Below, in pieces: positions 1 through 10,079 of a stretch of 53,377 nt of DNA. Origin of the DNA: Gammaproteobacteria bacterium (GTDB taxonomy: Bacteria > Pseudomonadota > Gammaproteobacteria > Arenicellales > UBA868); NCBI GenBank assembly GCA_014239255.1, contig JAAZZE010000009.1, forward strand, positions 1 to 53,377, in the 5' to 3' direction. The notes beneath the pieces are model-generated. The model searched no databases and was not told the origin of the DNA. It was given only the letters and a program-made list of their open reading frames with translations. Each line of letters opens with the position of its first letter. Positions within the stretch are counted from its first letter, which is position 1. A program made the position numbers and the translations under genes.

Positions 1-276
1 GGGGGAAAGCAGTAGCGGCAATGCGCCGAACAGAGCTAATACAGTCCAGAACAGCACCACGACCAGGAAGCCGTCTCGTACTCTAAGCTCACGTTTTTTC
101 GCGCGTAGTGGCAGCCACAAGGATAACCCTGCCACAATGGTGACTAGCCAGGCGACAAAGAACGCAAGCGCTCCACCATCGCCGCCAATCAGTGCGATCA
201 TCAGTGGCGGCAATAGTGTCGTGCTGAACATGACCAGCAACACGCCCAGAATCTTCAGCACAGCAGTGGATAGCAT
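1..276 (-). CDS. trkH: Trk potassium uptake protein TrkH, N-terminal part (truncated by window edge)
   Basis: Open minus-strand frame from ATG at 276 reading MLSTAVLKILGVLLVMFSTTLLPPLMIALIGGDGGALAFF..., hydrophobic and TrkH-like, directly downstream of trkA. Confidence 0.85.
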   Translation of the reverse strand, partial: MLSTAVLKILGVLLVMFSTTLLPPLMIALIGGDGGALAFFVAWLVTIVAGLSLWLPLRAKKRELRVRDGFLVVVLFWTVLALFGALPLLLSP

Positions 277-297
277 GGCTGTAGGCTCCTCCCCCCT

Positions 298-1674
298 TTA
301 AACGAAGGTTACCGCTACCTGAAACAGTTGTTCGACATCATGGATGTGACGCTTGTCGACTACAAAAAGAATGACGTGGTCTTCCGATTCAATCACCGTG
401 TCGTGATGGGCGATGACGACATCCTTCCCCCGGAGAATAGCGCCCAGTGTGATGCCTAGAGGCAGCGAGATGTCTTCAACCGAGCGACCAACAACTCGGG
501 AATTGGTTTTGTCTCCATGGGCAATGGCCTCAATGGCCTCGGCAGCACCGCGTCGCAAAGAATGAACTGCGACCATGTCGCCGCGCCTGACATGGGTGAG
601 CAGTGAGCCAACCGTCGCAAGGCGTGGTGATATGGCTATGTCGACTAGCGTATTTTCCATAAGATCAACATAAGCAGATCGGTTTACCAGAGCCATGGTA
701 CGTCGAGCTCCGAGTCGTTTAGCGAGCATGGCAGAGAGAATGTTGGCCTCGTCATCGTTAGTCAGCGAACAGAATATATCGATACTGTCGATATTCTCCT
801 GATGCATTAATTCTTCATCTGCAGCGTCACCATGCAGGACGACGGTACGGTCGAGTTGCCCGGAAACCTGTTTTGCCCGGACTCCATTGTGCTCAACCAG
901 TTTGACGTGGTAATGGGACTTTTCGAGGGTTTGTGCCAGACGTAACCCGATGTTACCTGCGCCGGTGAGCATAATGCGGCGGCCGGGCTTTTTTACCGCG
1001 CAAAGCTCGCTCATAACAGACTGGATATTTTCGCGGGCAGCCAGAAAAAATACCTCGTCACCTGGCTCGATGACAGTGTTACCTTCAGGGGGGATTGCCC
1101 GATCCTGACGGTAGATTGCAGCAACCCGGGTGTCCACGTTGGGCAGGTCCTCGCGCAGAGCTTTAAGTTCGCGGCCGATCAGAGGACTTTCTCTGTCAGC
1201 CCGAACTCCCACCAGCTGAATTCGGCCACTAGCAAAATTGACGACCTGCAATGCGCCCGGATACTCAATCAGATGCAGAATATGCTGAGTAACGATATGC
1301 TCGGGGCTGATAATGACGTCAATCGGGATCGCTTCATCAGTGAAGATGCCTGGATGGGAGAGGTATTCTGCTGACCGGATTCGCGCGATCTTTTTAGGCG
1401 TATTAAACAGTGAATGAGCAATCTGGCAGGCCGCCATATTGACTTCATCCTGGTTGGTTACCGCGAGCACCAGATCAGCGTCTCGCCCGCCAGCTTGTTC
1501 CAGTATGCTTGGATGAGAGGCAGCCCCGTGCAGGGTACGAATATCGAGTCGATCCTGAAGTCCGTCGAGTTTTTCATTGTCGATATCGACCAGAGTCACA
1601 TCGTTGTCTTCGCGCGAGAGAATCTCCGCCATGGAAGTGCCGACTTGTCCTGCGCCCAGGATGATTATTTTCAC
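298..1674 (-). CDS. trkA: Trk system potassium transporter TrkA, two RCK domains
   Basis: MKIIILGAGQVGTSMAEILSREDNDVTLVDID, duplicated GAGxxG nucleotide-binding motifs. Confidence 0.97.
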   Translation of the reverse strand: MKIIILGAGQVGTSMAEILSREDNDVTLVDIDNEKLDGLQDRLDIRTLHGAASHPSILEQAGGRDADLVLAVTNQDEVNMAACQIAHSLFNTPKKIARIRSAEYLSHPGIFTDEAIPIDVIISPEHIVTQHILHLIEYPGALQVVNFASGRIQLVGVRADRESPLIGRELKALREDLPNVDTRVAAIYRQDRAIPPEGNTVIEPGDEVFFLAARENIQSVMSELCAVKKPGRRIMLTGAGNIGLRLAQTLEKSHYHVKLVEHNGVRAKQVSGQLDRTVVLHGDAADEELMHQENIDSIDIFCSLTNDDEANILSAMLAKRLGARRTMALVNRSAYVDLMENTLVDIAISPRLATVGSLLTHVRRGDMVAVHSLRRGAAEAIEAIAHGDKTNSRVVGRSVEDISLPLGITLGAILRGKDVVIAHHDTVIESEDHVILFVVDKRHIHDVEQLFQVAVTFV

Positions 1675-1702
1675 GGGTACTGTTCCTTGCGGTTAACGAG
1701 TT

Positions 1703-3088
1703 TCATTGGCGATACTTTTCAGCCTTGGGGTTGATACCCAGACCTTTAAGTTTACGGTAGAGATGCGTGCGCTCGAGTTCGGCCCGTCGCGCCAGTTCAC
1801 TGATATTTCCACCGGTTTGGTGCAGATGGAATTCTAGGTAGTCACGTTCAAAACCTTCTCGTGCTGATCTAAGCGGCCGACCGAAATCCCGCCAGGAATT
1901 TTTTTCCTCGACTTCATCAAGCGGGGTCGCGCTTTGGCTCATGACCTCACGAGTCTCTTCGGCGTCAATCTCCTCTGAGGTCGTTGTCAGCAGCATACGG
2001 TGAATGAAGTTGATCAACTCACGCACATTTCCGGGCCATGGACGGTTACGGAGGTAATTGATCGACGAGATGGAAAATCGACGAAAGGGTAGGCGTTGGT
2101 TCTCGGTGATCTGCTGAACATAATGATTTATCAGATCCGGAATATCCTCTCGATGCGCACGCAGAGGTGGAACCTGTATCGAAACCGTATTGATACGATA
2201 GAAAAGATCTTCCCGTAGCAATTTGTCGGCCATTTTTTGTTCCAGAGCTTGATTCGAAGTGGTCACGAGGCGGGTATTCAAGTCAAGTGGTGTTGTACCG
2301 CCCAAGCGAAAGAAACGGCCACCTTCAAGAGCGTTGAGTAATTTGGCCTGGGCGTCGAGATTTAAATCACCGATCTCGTCAAGTACCAACGTGCCGCCGT
2401 TGGCCTGCTCCAGTTGCCCAGGACGAGTGACACCTTCGCTTTCTGTTCCGAACAAAATAGCGCCGATGCTTTCAGCGGGCAGCGCGCCAAGATTCACTTC
2501 GATAAATGGCCCGCTGGAAAGTCTACTGGTCCGATGCAATGCACGGGCCGCAACACCTTTGCCTGAGCCTGCTTCCCCGCGAATCATAACTGCCTGATCG
2601 GTGGTTCCCACCCGGCTGATCAGTTGCTTTAGTTCAGCTAGCGATTCACTGTGGCCGATCAAACCGGCAGCAGGTTCGAGACGTGTTCTCAATTGCAGAT
2701 TTTCAGTTTGCAGTCGCACGTTTTCAAGTGCTCGGGCTACGGTAACCAGTAGCTTGGCGATGGACAGCGGTTTTTCCAAAAAATCATAGGCGCCGACGCG
2801 AATGGCTTCGACCGCAGTTTCTACCGTGCCATGACCAGATATCATGATGACTGGAGTTTGTAGTATGTCCGAATCCTTGCGCCATTCGCGAAGTAAAGCG
2901 ATGCCGTCGGTGTCCGGCATCCAGATATCCAGCAGCACCAGGTCAGGGCGATCTTCGACATAGCGAACGCGGGCCGTTGCCGCATCCTGGGCGGTTGTTA
3001 CGGCGTACCCTTCATCACTCAGGATATCGCTGACTACTTGCCGTATATCCGGCTCATCATCGACGACAAGAACAGTAAATGGACTCAT
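1703..3088 (-). CDS. ntrX: Sigma-54-dependent response regulator, NtrX type (REC-AAA-HTH)
   Basis: Receiver domain VLVVDDEPDIRQ, AAA motif GEAGSGKGVAARALH, C-terminal Fis-like HTH; adjacent to NtrY-like kinase. Confidence 0.9.
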   Translation of the reverse strand: MSPFTVLVVDDEPDIRQVVSDILSDEGYAVTTAQDAATARVRYVEDRPDLVLLDIWMPDTDGIALLREWRKDSDILQTPVIMISGHGTVETAVEAIRVGAYDFLEKPLSIAKLLVTVARALENVRLQTENLQLRTRLEPAAGLIGHSESLAELKQLISRVGTTDQAVMIRGEAGSGKGVAARALHRTSRLSSGPFIEVNLGALPAESIGAILFGTESEGVTRPGQLEQANGGTLVLDEIGDLNLDAQAKLLNALEGGRFFRLGGTTPLDLNTRLVTTSNQALEQKMADKLLREDLFYRINTVSIQVPPLRAHREDIPDLINHYVQQITENQRLPFRRFSISSINYLRNRPWPGNVRELINFIHRMLLTTTSEEIDAEETREVMSQSATPLDEVEEKNSWRDFGRPLRSAREGFERDYLEFHLHQTGGNISELARRAELERTHLYRKLKGLGINPKAEKYRQ

Positions 3089-3119
3089 AGGGTTATTGCG
3101 CGTTTGAGGGCCCTGGGAG

Positions 3120-5309
3120 TTACTGGCGTAGCGGGAGCGAAATTATAACGGCAGCCCCACCATTGGACAGATTGGTCGCGCGGATATTGCCACCGTGCTC
3201 TTCGACAATCCGGCGACAGATTGCCAGCCCCAGTCCGCTGCCTTTTTCCTTTGAGGTCACATAAGGCTCAAAGATTCGGTCAATGGCTTGCGGATCGAAC
3301 CCCGGGCCATTGTCATGGATCGTGAGGCTGATTCCTTGAGCGCTTTCGTTCAAGCGAGTACTGATTATGACTTCACCCGAATCACCCTCAAGGGCATCTT
3401 GTGCATTGATAACGAGATTATTCAGAACCTGACGCAAGGCGTTGGGGTCAGCCCGTGTTTGTCCCAGCTTGGTGTCCAGGTCGGTCAGTAGTTTGATAGG
3501 TGTTACTCCGGATCGGAAAAACTCGACGGTGTCGGTGACTAACTGGTTGATATCGATCAGGAGCAATTGCAAAGGCGCCGGCTGAGCATACTCGGTAAAG
3601 GCATTGACCATGGTTTTCATCGCTTCGACCTGCTGCACGATGGTTCTAGTCGATCGATCCAGTATTTCGCGCTGTTCAGGATCGACGCTCGACAGGTATT
3701 TATTGCGGATACGTTCAGCTGAGAGTTGTATTGGGGTCAGAGGGTTTTTGATCTCATGGGCAAGCCGGCGTGCCACTTCACCCCAGGCGGCGTCGCGCTG
3801 CGCCTTGAGTAATTCGGTTGCATCTTCGAAAACCACCACATAGCCTGGATCGACGCTTTCGGTATCTAGTCGAGTACCGCTGCAGATCAGAACATACCGG
3901 CCATTGGCGCCTGTGACGCTGATTTCACGCTGCCATTCCTTGGTCTGCTGTCTCATGCCCTTTCCTACCGCATCCAACAGAGTAGCCGCCCCGGGCAGGG
4001 CATCTCGCAATGGGTTGATTCCGGTGCCGATGAAGTTCTCCAGGTTCGCTTCAAGAATCCGCTGTGCTGCCGCGTTATAGGTGCGTAGATGTTGTTGCCC
4101 ATCAAACGAGAGCACTCCAGCCGAAAGATGTGTCAGTACGGTATTGAGGTAGGCATGCTCTGCTTCGGCACTTTGCTGGCTTTCCAGGGCGACTTGCTGG
4201 GTGTTGCCGATTTCGCGGGTCATCCGGTTAAAGGAGTCAACGAGCACACCGAGTTCGTCTCCGCTTTGGACCGGTAATTGTTTATTGTAATCGCCCCGGG
4301 CAACCGCCTGGGTGCCCTCGGCCAGGTCGCGAAGCGGCGCGACCAGCCTTTGGACAAGAACTATCGACGCCCATAGTGCGATCAGCAATGTCATGACGGT
4401 AATCAGTGTCAGCATTAATACGAAGCTGACGGTCAGCGGGCCACGCAGGTATTTCAGTTTTTCATACTCTGTTGAAGCCGACTCTACGCTCTCGCCTAGG
4501 CGTGAATAACGCAGCGGCAATCGATGCAGCACCTGTAACACTCTTGCCGGCGTACTAACTCCAAGGCCAGGCACGGGTATCGCTACTCGGAGTATCAGTC
4601 CGCTGTCCTGGGTGGGCTCAAATTCAGCAAATATTCGGTCGCGACGGACTTTTCCTAAAACTTGCTTATCCGGCGCATCAGGCACCAGTGAGATCGCCAT
4701 CTTGCTGCTAGATGCCAGAATTCGGCCACTGGCCGAATGTAGACTCATTTCCTCAAATTCTCCTGCTTCACGAAGCCTGTCAAGCAGGTTGTACAGTTGA
4801 AACGAAGAGGTAGTCGTTTCGATTAGCCGGGCAGTTTTGCGCGCTTGCTGGATCACATCGAGTTTGGTTGCTTCCAGTGTGCTTCTTCCCAGGAGTAGTG
4901 CGTCGTCAAGAGCTTGTTCTATCTGGACACCAAACCATGAGTCGATGCTTCGATTCAGAAACTGGACTGAAAAATAATAGACCATCGCGAGCGGCACGAC
5001 AGCAAGGATCACGAAGGTCCCGATAAAGTGAAGCGTTAGTCGGGACCCCAGAGTCCGATTGCGGAACTGGATAACGAGCCTGCGGATCTGGAAGAAGGTT
5101 AGGATCGCCAGAATGGCAATTCCCGCAACATTTAAAACGATAAGCGCTACGTAGTGGTCACCAAAAAGGTCATCGTTCTTCGCACTCTGGCTGAGTAGAA
5201 TAGATGCCACCAGCAGAACGATTGACAGGGCTAGCGTGAGCGCAAACCCCAGGGATCGATTCACCGGGTCTTGACCTTCCAGCGTTCCCAACTGCTGCGC
5301 AGTTGCCAA
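3120..5309 (-). CDS. ntrY: NtrY-like membrane sensor histidine kinase (HAMP-PAS-HisKA-HATPase)
   Basis: Multiple TM segments, HAMP, WGEVARRLAHEIKNPLTPIQLSAER H-box, GSGLGLAICRRIVEEHGG ATP lid. Confidence 0.9.
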   Translation of the reverse strand: MATAQQLGTLEGQDPVNRSLGFALTLALSIVLLVASILLSQSAKNDDLFGDHYVALIVLNVAGIAILAILTFFQIRRLVIQFRNRTLGSRLTLHFIGTFVILAVVPLAMVYYFSVQFLNRSIDSWFGVQIEQALDDALLLGRSTLEATKLDVIQQARKTARLIETTTSSFQLYNLLDRLREAGEFEEMSLHSASGRILASSSKMAISLVPDAPDKQVLGKVRRDRIFAEFEPTQDSGLILRVAIPVPGLGVSTPARVLQVLHRLPLRYSRLGESVESASTEYEKLKYLRGPLTVSFVLMLTLITVMTLLIALWASIVLVQRLVAPLRDLAEGTQAVARGDYNKQLPVQSGDELGVLVDSFNRMTREIGNTQQVALESQQSAEAEHAYLNTVLTHLSAGVLSFDGQQHLRTYNAAAQRILEANLENFIGTGINPLRDALPGAATLLDAVGKGMRQQTKEWQREISVTGANGRYVLICSGTRLDTESVDPGYVVVFEDATELLKAQRDAAWGEVARRLAHEIKNPLTPIQLSAERIRNKYLSSVDPEQREILDRSTRTIVQQVEAMKTMVNAFTEYAQPAPLQLLLIDINQLVTDTVEFFRSGVTPIKLLTDLDTKLGQTRADPNALRQVLNNLVINAQDALEGDSGEVIISTRLNESAQGISLTIHDNGPGFDPQAIDRIFEPYVTSKEKGSGLGLAICRRIVEEHGGNIRATNLSNGGAAVIISLPLRQ

Positions 5310-5848
5310 TCCTTAAAAATAAGGGCAACCAGTTTCAAAGGTCCGGGCAGACTTTTACGATCTAGCGAAACCTGCAAACGCATCTGCAGGTCATCGTTCT
5401 CATGGGTGCCCGCGGGCAAGTCAACTGTTGTTGCAAAGCGACCTATAGCGCTCAGCGTCTCAGTTAGAGTAGGGAAATGATCAGTCGTCCCCGTCGCGAC
5501 CTGGGTCAGGGTGTAACGGTTGGACAATGCATGGTGCTCCACGAGGAAGCGCTGCTCCCAGTTTGCTACCTTAAAGTACCACGATGCCAGGCTGGCCCGG
5601 TAGAGTCGGGTCCGCACCACTATGGTAAGCCCAATACCTTTGGATAGCGCTTGAGCAGGATCACCCGTGATCTTCAGGGTCAATTGTGCCGAGGTGCTGA
5701 GTAAGCCCCCAGCCAGTTTCGATTGCCCCGAATTAACGGCGAATTGGGCGTGCGCGTGTATCGAAAAACCGCCGAGCAGCATTGCCAGCAGCAACGCTTG
5801 CAGCAGGCGGATTGGCCGGGCGGTACCGGAATTTGGCTGAAAAAACAT
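5261..5848 (-). CDS. DUF4390 family exported protein
   Basis: Signal peptide plus DUF4390-like sequence (WYFKVANWEQRFLVEHHALSNRYTL); overlaps the 5' end of the ntrY ORF. Confidence 0.75.
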   Translation of the reverse strand: MFFQPNSGTARPIRLLQALLLAMLLGGFSIHAHAQFAVNSGQSKLAGGLLSTSAQLTLKITGDPAQALSKGIGLTIVVRTRLYRASLASWYFKVANWEQRFLVEHHALSNRYTLTQVATGTTDHFPTLTETLSAIGRFATTVDLPAGTHENDDLQMRLQVSLDRKSLPGPLKLVALIFKDWQLRSSWERWKVKTR

Positions 5849-5903
5849 AGAGGGTGATTTTCGGGCTGGGCCGAATTATACGGTCTTGCCGAAATTCGTA
5901 GCC

Positions 5904-7193
5904 TTAATCCTTGAATAGCGATGCGAAGTACAGGCCATCATGCTCTTCGTTAGGCAGAAACTGAACTCCCAGTTCAGTTGTTAAGGCGCCTGATACGGTC
6001 GGTTTTTCGGGTTTTGCTCCAGAGTGATTACGGTGAAACTCAAGCAAGGGGCCGTCATTCTCTTGTGGCAGGACCGAGCAGGTAATGTAAAGCAATTGGC
6101 CACCCGGAGCGAGCAAAGGCCACACCCTCTCTGCCATTTGTGCCTGGGTTCTTACGTACGCGATGATGTCAGAAGCTCGTCGATGGTGGCGGATATCAGG
6201 GTGTCGCCTCATGACTCCGGTCCCACTGCATGGTGCGTCCAATACGATTAGGTCAAAAAATTGACCATCCCACCAGGTTTCGGGCTGTAAAATGTCGCCT
6301 GCGATGAGCTTTGCTGTCAATCCGAGTCGAGTCAGGTTTTCACTGATTGCCTCTGTACGGCCTGGCCGATCAAGCGCGGTTAGAGATTTGATCTGCGGAT
6401 ACACCTCGAGCAGATGAGTGCATTTTCCGCCGGGGGCTGCACAGGCGTCGAGGACCCGAGCCCCTTCAGTAGGCAGGCAAAATATTGGTGTCATTTGCGC
6501 CGCCGCATCCTGTATTGACACCTTGCCCGCTGCAAAGCCAGGAAGCTCAGCCACGGACATGGGTTTGTCCAAAATGACACCCCAGGGGCTAAGCGTCGAG
6601 GCCTTTGCACCGAACCCTTGTTGCCGTAGCCACTCGAGGTATTCATCACGTGGCATCTGCAAGGAGTTAACCCGTAATGTCATGGGAGGTTTGCAGTTTG
6701 CTGTCTCCAACACTTGGTTCCACTGATCGGGCCAGGCCTTGCGTATTGCATTCAACAACCAGCGAGGAGTCGCAAAAAGTTCTTCATCACTGGCCGGTTC
6801 GGCATTGGTTTTAGCCCTTAAGTGAGAGCGTAATACGGCGTTTATCAGGCTGGTCGCCTTTTGAGCACCGAGCAGTGCTGCGGCGTCGACAGTGCTGGCT
6901 GTTACCGCGTAATCGGGTTCATCCAGGTGATCGTATTGGTAAAGCCCGCACACCAACAGCGATTCGAGTATTCGATCCCGGGCACGTAGTGGCCGATGTA
7001 ATTGGCGCGACAAGACTCCTTGGTAGCGGTGCCACCAGCGCAGAGCGCCCCAGGCGATTTCCCGGGTTTCGCTAATGCGGCGCACCGGGATGGTGTTGAG
7101 ATGCTTCTTGGCTGCCATCTCCAAAGAACGACCTTGGGCGACAACATCATGGACTATACGAGCGGCGACGGCACAAACTTCAGCGGTGGGCAT
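5904..7193 (-). CDS. rsmB: 16S rRNA (cytosine-967-C5)-methyltransferase RsmB
   Basis: LDACAAPGGKCTHLLE SAM motif, DAPCSGTGVMRRHPDI, TCSVLPQEN; ORF opens at 7244, internal ATG at 7193 gives a more typical N-terminus (MPTAEVCAVAARIVHDVV). Confidence 0.93.
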   Translation of the reverse strand: MPTAEVCAVAARIVHDVVAQGRSLEMAAKKHLNTIPVRRISETREIAWGALRWWHRYQGVLSRQLHRPLRARDRILESLLVCGLYQYDHLDEPDYAVTASTVDAAALLGAQKATSLINAVLRSHLRAKTNAEPASDEELFATPRWLLNAIRKAWPDQWNQVLETANCKPPMTLRVNSLQMPRDEYLEWLRQQGFGAKASTLSPWGVILDKPMSVAELPGFAAGKVSIQDAAAQMTPIFCLPTEGARVLDACAAPGGKCTHLLEVYPQIKSLTALDRPGRTEAISENLTRLGLTAKLIAGDILQPETWWDGQFFDLIVLDAPCSGTGVMRRHPDIRHHRRASDIIAYVRTQAQMAERVWPLLAPGGQLLYITCSVLPQENDGPLLEFHRNHSGAKPEKPTVSGALTTELGVQFLPNEEHDGLYFASLFKD

Positions 7194-8136
7194 GATCTTG
7201 ACCCTGGGCTGTGAAAATCGAGCCGGACTTGATAGGGTGACCATGGAGAAAGGCTGGTGTATCCAGCGCTTTACCGCCTGGACGCTGCAGTTCTAGTAAC
7301 TCAAGTACTCCATTGCCGGTTTGCACCTGAATCAATCCATTTTGGACGCTGAGAACGGTGCCAGGGTCCGCGCTGACACAGGATGGTTTCGCACGAGCCC
7401 GTCGGATCAGGTAATCCATATCGCCCAGTCGCGAGCGGGCCAGCGGCCAGGGATTGAAGGCTCGGATGCGTCGTTCCAGCACCTCGGCGGGCGACCGCCA
7501 GTCAAGCCAGGTTTCGGCTCGGGTGAGTTGTCGTGCGTAACAGGCCCCGGTGGCAGCCTGCGGTGTTCCGATAATGGGCGTTTGATGTAGTCGAACCAGT
7601 AGGCCTCGAAGTGCTTGTGCACCCAGCGTTGCGAGGCGATTGTGCAATGATCCGCTGTTTTCAGATTCATTGATTAATGTATCAGCTGTCGCTAAGACAG
7701 GCCCGGTATCGAGTCCTTCATCCATCTGCATCAGGGTTACGCCAGTATGGGTGTCCCCCGCTTCAATGGCTCGCTGAATGGGCGCAGCGCCACGCCACCG
7801 GGGCAACAGTGAAGCGTGAACGTTTATGCATCCCAGGCGTGGTGCCGTCAACACAGCGCCCGGCAGGATCAGGCCGTACGCGACAACTACCATGAGGTCG
7901 ATGTCTAGTGTGGATAGGTACGGTGCCTCAGTATGCAGATCGGCCGGCTGGCGCAGTGTCAGTCCGTGATGCAGTGCGAGTTCTTTGATTGGGGACGGAC
8001 GCAGTTTGCGGCCGCGTCCAGCCGGGCGATCTGGTTGGGTGTACACGGCACATACCTCCACATCAGAATCGAGCATGACCTCCAGTGAAGGTATTGCAAA
8101 ATCAGGGGTACCAGCAAAAACTGCGCGTAGGGTCAC
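7180..8136 (-). CDS. fmt: Methionyl-tRNA formyltransferase
   Basis: MTLRAVFAGTPDFAIPSLEVML, NVHASLLPRWRGAAPIQRAI. Confidence 0.97.
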   Translation of the reverse strand: MTLRAVFAGTPDFAIPSLEVMLDSDVEVCAVYTQPDRPAGRGRKLRPSPIKELALHHGLTLRQPADLHTEAPYLSTLDIDLMVVVAYGLILPGAVLTAPRLGCINVHASLLPRWRGAAPIQRAIEAGDTHTGVTLMQMDEGLDTGPVLATADTLINESENSGSLHNRLATLGAQALRGLLVRLHQTPIIGTPQAATGACYARQLTRAETWLDWRSPAEVLERRIRAFNPWPLARSRLGDMDYLIRRARAKPSCVSADPGTVLSVQNGLIQVQTGNGVLELLELQRPGGKALDTPAFLHGHPIKSGSIFTAQGQDHAHR

Positions 8137-8141
8137 TGTTG

Positions 8142-8681
8142 TCAGATAACAGGCGCGTTCTCTTTGTCGCAGCCAGTGGGGCGTTCCGAGTGGGATTCGC
8201 GAACGAGGCGTTTGCGAATTCGGTCACGCTTAAGCTGAGATAAATAGTCTACGAATACCTTGCCATCCAGGTGATCAACTTCGTGTTGGATACAGATTGC
8301 CAGTAGTCCCTCGGTATGCAACTCGACGGGTACTCCGTCGCCATCCAGCGCTGTGACGTTGGCCTGTGAGAAGCGTGCTACAGGTTCGATGACTCCGGGA
8401 ACCGATAAGCAACCTTCCTCGGATTCAATGGTTTCGCCAGAACTGGAAATGACCGGGTTGATAAAGACCTGAAGTTGGTCGTGGGTCTCTGATATATCAA
8501 TCACCACGACACGTTTCGTGACGTTCACCTGGGTAGCTGCCAAGCCGATGCCTGGTGCGGCGTACATGGTTTGGGCCATATCCTTCACAAGCTGTCTGAT
8601 CGATTGATCTACGAACTCAACAGGCCTAGCCCGTTTTCGCAGTCGGGGGTCGGGGTACACCAGAATATCGAGCAACGCCAT
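8142..8681 (-). CDS. def: Peptide deformylase
   Basis: [35 protein letters not shown] motifs. Confidence 0.98.
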   Translation of the reverse strand: MALLDILVYPDPRLRKRARPVEFVDQSIRQLVKDMAQTMYAAPGIGLAATQVNVTKRVVVIDISETHDQLQVFINPVISSSGETIESEEGCLSVPGVIEPVARFSQANVTALDGDGVPVELHTEGLLAICIQHEVDHLDGKVFVDYLSQLKRDRIRKRLVRESHSERPTGCDKENAPVI

Positions 8682-8756
8682 GGTTTCAGTGCAAGGTCAG
8701 GGTTTGTGAACTGGTTCGCTTGGCTCGCACGGCAACTGTTGTCTACACTACAATAG

Positions 8757-9992
8757 ATGCGGCGAGGAATGAATGCAATGACTGCGGATTCTAACGGAAT
8801 TATCTGGCGAAAAGGTATGCTGAACGCTTTGAAACAGCGCCCTGCAGGGCGGCTCTTAGTGCGATGGTTTGTGTTTTGCATGTTTGTGCTCGGGTCAGTA
8901 TGTGCTCCGGTCCAGGCAGAGCGCCCTTTGCCAGCACTCTATACAGTCGAGACCGGTGATACCCTTTGGAGCATCGCAATGCAGTTGTGGGGGGATTCAT
9001 TGCGTTGGCCTGAACTACTGGCGCGAAATCCGCAATTGATTGAACGCGGTGAACTAGTGCCGGGTGAAACCCTTGTTATTTCACCGCAAGATGAAGATGC
9101 TGCGGTGCAGTTCAAAGTGCTGCCTGTTCAAAAACGCAGCCCGGCAATACGCATCGAGACACCAGTGCGGGTGCCAGCCGTAATTCCTCCGGATGCGATT
9201 ACGCCGTTTCTTAGCTACCCGTTACTGATGAATGAGGTAGACCCCGCGGTTGCGGGTCGTGTGATCAGCGGTCTAGATGGCGACGTTTTGTTGGGCCAAT
9301 TCAGTAGTTTTTATGCTCAGAATCTGCCGACATCGGCAACAGGTTTGTACACGGTTTTTCGCCCCGGCCGCACATTGACGCATCCAGTCAGCGGCGAGGA
9401 ATTGGGGGTGACGGCTCAATATCTCGGTACAGCTCAGTTGGATGAGCCTGGTGATGTCGCCCGATTGACCATCGTCAGTAGTGTTCAAGAGGTGAGCCCT
9501 GGTGATCGATTGATTTCCAGACAGGAAGAAATTGGTTTGCCGTATCTTTATCCAAAGGTACCGCAGGTTGCCGTAGACGCACATGTCGTCAGCACTTTCG
9601 GTGCGATCAGCGGAGTCGGGCTCTTTTCCGTTGTCGTGGTATCTGCCGGGAGTCAGGATGGGTTGACTCCCGGAGATATGCTCATGGTGGTGCACCCGGA
9701 TAGGACTTTACTACTGACCCGAGATATTGTTCGGCCAGCCGTTAGTGCTGATCGTTGCACTTTGCCTACGGTTGCCATGAGCACGGTGCATGCCCGGCTG
9801 CTGGGCTGTGCCGAACGCTTGCCGGGTAGACGGCGCCTGGCCAGCGGCGAGGCGGAATTGATTACTCTGCCCGAGGGACGTTCAGGTGAACTGCTGGTCT
9901 TTCGGGTTTTTGATCGATTGAGTTACGCACTGGTTCGCGACGTTGAGCGCGCGATCCAGCCCAGCGATAGGGTAGTGAACCCCGGTACCTGA
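8757..9992 (+). CDS. LysM peptidoglycan-binding domain protein, exported
   Basis: YTVETGDTLWSIAMQLWGDSLRWPELLARNPQ LysM after a signal peptide; start could be the internal ATG at 8817. Confidence 0.88.
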   Translation: MRRGMNAMTADSNGIIWRKGMLNALKQRPAGRLLVRWFVFCMFVLGSVCAPVQAERPLPALYTVETGDTLWSIAMQLWGDSLRWPELLARNPQLIERGELVPGETLVISPQDEDAAVQFKVLPVQKRSPAIRIETPVRVPAVIPPDAITPFLSYPLLMNEVDPAVAGRVISGLDGDVLLGQFSSFYAQNLPTSATGLYTVFRPGRTLTHPVSGEELGVTAQYLGTAQLDEPGDVARLTIVSSVQEVSPGDRLISRQEEIGLPYLYPKVPQVAVDAHVVSTFGAISGVGLFSVVVVSAGSQDGLTPGDMLMVVHPDRTLLLTRDIVRPAVSADRCTLPTVAMSTVHARLLGCAERLPGRRRLASGEAELITLPEGRSGELLVFRVFDRLSYALVRDVERAIQPSDRVVNPGT

Positions 9993-10079
9993 CATTTCCG
10001 CCGGGGCATGGAAGCACCCGGTGAGCATAAGCGGACTGGTTTTCGCTGTCGCTGATTACAAGGCCAAGGAGGGCCAATT

